Part shown: positions 7,752-9,798 of the stretch, one piece after another
Layout: each line of letters starts with the position of its first letter
Numbering within the stretch: position 1 is the first letter of the stretch
Assembly (NCBI GenBank): GCA_027717875.1
Contig: JALLOL010000079.1
Coordinates: 1-9,798 of the forward strand
Direction: 5' to 3'
From: Acidobacteria bacterium AH-259-L09
GTDB lineage: Bacteria; Acidobacteriota; UBA6911; RPQK01
Length of the DNA: 9,798 nt
Program-made: the position numbers and the translations under genes
The notes under the pieces: model-generated
What the model was told of the DNA's origin: nothing
Database searches by the model: none
The model's input: only the letters and a program-made list of their open reading frames with translations

Positions 7752-8262
7752 CTACTGTTCTTTTGTTCCCTCCGGACAAGGAAGAACTGCCGGCACCGTT
7801 AGCTCAACGGTGGTGACCCCAAGATCGGGACCAGTCACGAGTTCGATGAGCAGGACTGGCCCGTCTTTCCCGAATATCGCTTTGAGCGCATCTCGTACGT
7901 TCATAGCGGGAATAGGCGACGGGCCACCTATAACATCGGTAACTCCACTGAACGGTATTCTTTCCTCTCCGACCACGCCACTGATCTGATTGAGAAATGG
8001 CCTAACAGCGCCTTTACCGCCGAATTGTGCCGGGTCGATGGCAATCGATCCAGCAGCAACTGGCACGTTTTCGCCGAACCCCCCCCGGGCGGTCGACTAA
8101 TCTCGGATTACCCTCCAGCACACGTGCTTTTCCTACACATTTCTTTAGGTCGTTTGGGTCGTCCCCACATGATTCGGCTTGTAGTCCGCTAGGATCCACA
8201 AGATTTAGCGGATTATCCCTCACATAACGGTAGAGATTGATATCACCACTGCCGCTGACGAC
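7752..8262 (-). pseudogene. Displaced orphan Rhs C-terminal toxin cassette, frameshifted
   Basis: The frame opens after a TAG at 8263-8265 with SGSGDINLYRYVRDNP then LNLVDPSGL, the diagnostic end of an RHS-associated core. About 25 core residues remain, with no start codon and no YD repeats. A variable tail follows: QAESCGDDPNDLKKCVGKAR, then EGNPRLVDRPGG. The reading then breaks in a run of eight G (plus-strand C, 8079-8086). With seven G the protein would continue FGENVPVAAGSIAIDPAQFG and run to a TAG at 7752, about 165 residues in all. Later segments include SGVTDVIGGPSPIPAMNVRD and LIELVTGPDLGVTTVELTVP. I do not recognise the domain and cannot assign an activity. The core stub differs from that of the upstream Rhs gene (DPSG versus DPDG), so it came from another allele. 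Orphan tips of this kind are silent stores that can recombine onto a full Rhs gene. Confidence 0.8.
8079..8086 (-). other. G8 homopolymer at the frameshift
   Basis: Eight consecutive C on plus (G on minus), directly next to GGG at 8087-8089, sit exactly where the orphan toxin switches frame. Seven G restores one continuous reading frame. This can be a sequencing or assembly error, an inactivating mutation, or a slippage-prone contingency tract. Confidence 0.7.
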
Positions 8263-8271
8263 CTACACGCT

Positions 8272-8739
8272 TTATTTCCACACATTCGCTTCCTCCGTAT
8301 CAATTTGGAAGGCACTTTCGGGAACATGTTCCTTCAGAAAAGAAACGAGAGCCACTCGATCCTTGAAATGAAACGGAACGATCTGTAGGGAGTGTTTGGA
8401 AGTTTTGATGTCTATTGCAGTGAACCTCCTTTTCACACAAATTACCTCCGACCATCGCATGGAGATAGTTCCAAACAATTTTCTTCGTTTGATTCCGTTT
8501 GTACTGAACACCGTAAGTGCCTGCGTTAGAGTTCCCCAGCACCCTATAAAGGCTAAAACAACCAACAGTAGGTCAACTAGGATTATGCCTGTCCATAACC
8601 CAGGCATAGGTTTCCCTGATCTCTGAGCAGTGAACGCAGGCCAAGTCAAAGCCCAAATCGCGTAAAAGGGCACGGTTACAGAGGCCAAGCAGATAGGAAC
8701 TATGGCCCACCAGTTTCGAGGAAAATAGTTATACTGCAT
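8272..8739 (-). CDS. Two-TM membrane protein with PH-like tail, candidate Rhs immunity protein
   Basis: 155 residues starting at ATG 8739, 10 bp after the stop of the Rhs gene, the classic position of an immunity gene. Two membrane helices are clear: about 11-31 (AIVPICLASVTVPFYAIWAL) and about 49-69 (GIILVDLLLVVLAFIGCWG). The tail, about 74-140, reads like a small bacterial PH/YcxB-type fold: ALTVFSTNGIKRRKLFG, a tryptophan-centred strand (ISMRWSEVICVKRRF), then KHSLQIVPFHF and a final helix (KDRVALVSFLKEHVP). Expected location is the inner membrane with the tail in the cytoplasm. There is no good SD before the ATG, so translation is probably coupled to the Rhs gene. A membrane-resident immunity protein would suit a membrane-acting toxin, which is what the neighbouring Rhs tail looks like. 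The immunity role is inferred from position, and the PH-like fold is a low-certainty reading. Confidence 0.75.
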   Translation of the reverse strand: MQYNYFPRNWWAIVPICLASVTVPFYAIWALTWPAFTAQRSGKPMPGLWTGIILVDLLLVVLAFIGCWGTLTQALTVFSTNGIKRRKLFGTISMRWSEVICVKRRFTAIDIKTSKHSLQIVPFHFKDRVALVSFLKEHVPESAFQIDTEEANVWK

Positions 8740-8749
8740 TAGCTAAGAC

Positions 8750-9798
8750 TCATGGACATCCACACTGTGCCTCGCCGGCACTTGGAGAGAGGTTGGCCGC
8801 AACACCACCACTTACGTTTCGAATAAGATTGCTCAAACCTGTATTTACGGCAGCATCTCGTTGTTGATTGAGTGATCTTGCTATCGCCGGATTGAGACGT
8901 GAACCCGCACCCTCAGCAAATCTTAGACCTGTGTATCGAGTAACAGGACCAGCAACTGCTCCACCTGCTGCTCCCGTTCCGATACTGAGCGCCGTACCTG
9001 CTGCAGTAAGTCGCTGACCATTTATCCCTTGAGTTATGCCATACTGGGTTAGATTAGCCAAAGCGCCCAGCGCTGCAGCTCCAACATACGACGTAGCAAC
9101 GAACGGGGCTGCAGCTCCAGCGGCAAAGCCCACCCCACCCGCGATGAGCACCTCATTTACGTCAAAACAGCCGAACCCACCGTTGCTGACGACCTGCCCA
9201 ATAGCGTTGCCCAGTAGTCCCGCTACTGCCCCTACAGTTCCTGTAATGAGCGGAAGAGGAAGACGTCCGTCTGGATCTCTAAAGTTGACAGGATTATTGC
9301 CTGTCATAAAGTACAGATTGGTTGCACCGGTAATCCCGAGTGGGTCTTCTTGCAGAAATCTCCCAGTCAATTGGTCGTATGACCGAGCTCGATAGAAATA
9401 CAGTCCTGTCTCCGGGTCAAACTCCCGCGAAGTAAACCTGTAAGGCTGGTCGAAGCTTGGATCTGACTGAAATTCAATCTTACCGAAGGATGAATAAGTG
9501 TAAGTCTGGACGACAGTACCAGCGCTGTTTGTAAGCTCCGTCACGCTCCCCAATCCATCTGTGTGGTAGGGGAAAAACTGGCCAGCTTTCTCCATGATCA
9601 GTGGTTCGTCAATTCCCGGGCCATTGGTGTAACGGGCGACGATATTATTGGTCCCATCCAACTCTAACAGAACGTCCTCGGTGTCGTAAATGTACTGCGT
9701 AACAACCCCAGCTACGTCCTTCTCGATTCTCCTCCCCAGACCGTCATATTCGTAGATCACCACACTGCCGTCTTCACGCACCACACGGATGAGCTGGT
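8750..9798 (-). CDS. Rhs family protein, C-terminal part: RHS core plus variable toxin tail (5' partial)
   Basis: The frame is open to the window edge. A GTG at 9784 is only internal, because QLIRVVREDGSVVIYEYDGL continues upstream in standard Rhs style. Counting from that GTG, residues 1-174 are the RHS-associated core, with YEYDGLGRRIEK, YHTDGLGSVTELTN, PYRFTSREFDPETGLYFYRA and the terminal NPVNFRDPDGR. In the family this core forms the plug at which the C-terminal toxin is autoproteolytically released inside the shell. Residues 175-344 are the variable tail. It is rich in Gly, Ala, Val and Leu, has helix-like hydrophobic stretches (TGTVGAVAGLLGNAIGQVV, NEVLIAGGVGFAAGAAAPFV, VGAAALGALANLTQYGIT) and a more polar end (NPAIARSLNQQRDAAVNTGL) closing in CGCP. 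It has no His, Lys or Trp, which argues against a His-dependent nuclease and for membrane insertion, or for a pre-toxin linker lacking an enzyme. Its product is probably delivered to competitors. Confidence 0.92.
   Translation of the reverse strand, partial: QLIRVVREDGSVVIYEYDGLGRRIEKDVAGVVTQYIYDTEDVLLELDGTNNIVARYTNGPGIDEPLIMEKAGQFFPYHTDGLGSVTELTNSAGTVVQTYTYSSFGKIEFQSDPSFDQPYRFTSREFDPETGLYFYRARSYDQLTGRFLQEDPLGITGATNLYFMTGNNPVNFRDPDGRLPLPLITGTVGAVAGLLGNAIGQVVSNGGFGCFDVNEVLIAGGVGFAAGAAAPFVATSYVGAAALGALANLTQYGITQGINGQRLTAAGTALSIGTGAAGGAVAGPVTRYTGLRFAEGAGSRLNPAIARSLNQQRDAAVNTGLSNLIRNVSGGVAANLSPSAGEAQCGCP
8753..9264 (-). other. Variable C-terminal (toxin-tip) domain of the Rhs protein
   Basis: This is the part after the DPDGR core signature, about 170 residues. 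Glycine-zipper-like spacing (GxxxG/AxxxG patterns in GTVGAVAGLLGNAIG and GVGFAAGAAA) and the lack of His, Lys and Trp suggest a membrane-inserting or translocation segment. I do not recognise a named toxin family. It may be a complete pore-forming effector or only the hydrophobic pre-toxin region of a decayed one. Confidence 0.6.

Noticed and set aside
7747..7779. TTG at 7779 as start of the HEAT-like gene
   Set aside because: It would overlap the orphan toxin end and put 11 polar residues before the signal peptide. ATG 7746 has a small SD and correct spacing.
7535..7816. Plus-strand ORF of 93 residues
   Set aside because: It lies antisense to the signal peptide region of the HEAT-like gene and the end of the orphan cassette and has no recognisable features of its own.
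9036..9395. Plus-strand ORF of 119 residues opposite the Rhs core
   Set aside because: Ala/Pro/Thr-rich mirror of the Gly/Ala-rich tail. The minus-strand frame has clear Rhs motifs throughout.
9782..9784. GTG at 9784 as the start of the Rhs gene
   Set aside because: The frame continues upstream as Rhs-like sequence (QLIRVV) to the window edge, so this is an internal valine.

Overview
Every recognisable gene body but one small doubtful ORF reads on the minus strand, so biological order runs from 9798 down to 1. The window is a polymorphic-toxin (Rhs/YD-repeat) accessory region. The organism cannot be named from this sequence. Giant Rhs-like secreted proteins with Ig/cadherin-like domains, Rhs C-terminal cassettes and this rve-type transposase suggest a free-living Gram-negative environmental bacterium. 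Acidobacteriota or a neighbouring phylum would fit, but that is inference. The left 4.6 kb looks more GC-rich than the 5.7-8.7 kb stretch, which fits a backbone gene beside a patchwork of acquired toxin/immunity material.

Layout in order of transcription. (1) 9798-8750 is the 3' end of an Rhs gene whose 5' end lies outside the window. It has an RHS-associated core ending in a DPDGR-like signature, then a variable tail of about 170 residues that is Gly/Ala-rich and has no His, Lys or Trp. (2) 8739-8272, 10 bp downstream, encodes a two-TM membrane protein with a PH-like tail and is the candidate cognate immunity gene. (3) 8262-7752 is a displaced orphan Rhs C-terminal cassette. It keeps about 25 residues of a different Rhs core and is broken by one extra base in a G8 tract. 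(4) 7746-6463, 5 bp after the orphan stop, encodes an exported HEAT-repeat-like protein and is the candidate immunity partner of the orphan toxin. (5) 6462-5678 is about 0.8 kb of debris: a minus-strand gene remnant, a possible plus-strand winged-helix ORF, and a diverged direct repeat with a 156-bp period. (6) 5677-4609 is an insertion sequence with a DDE (rve) transposase. Its ORF has lost its own stop and runs about 500 bp, out of frame, into the next gene. (7) 4609-1 is a single open frame of more than 1,530 codons from an enormous surface protein. It has Ig-like domains, a carboxypeptidase-regulatory-like domain, a ZU5-like region, about 18-20 YD repeats and then glycine-rich repeats with an 891-bp (297-codon) period. 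Its N-terminus is cut off at the IS and its C-terminus leaves the window.

Together the genes fit an Rhs locus in which a main effector/immunity pair is followed by an older, displaced effector/immunity pair, with later IS-mediated rearrangement. The least familiar parts are the two C-terminal domain plus immunity pairs, and a YD shell that passes into glycine-rich repeats where an RHS core would normally be expected.
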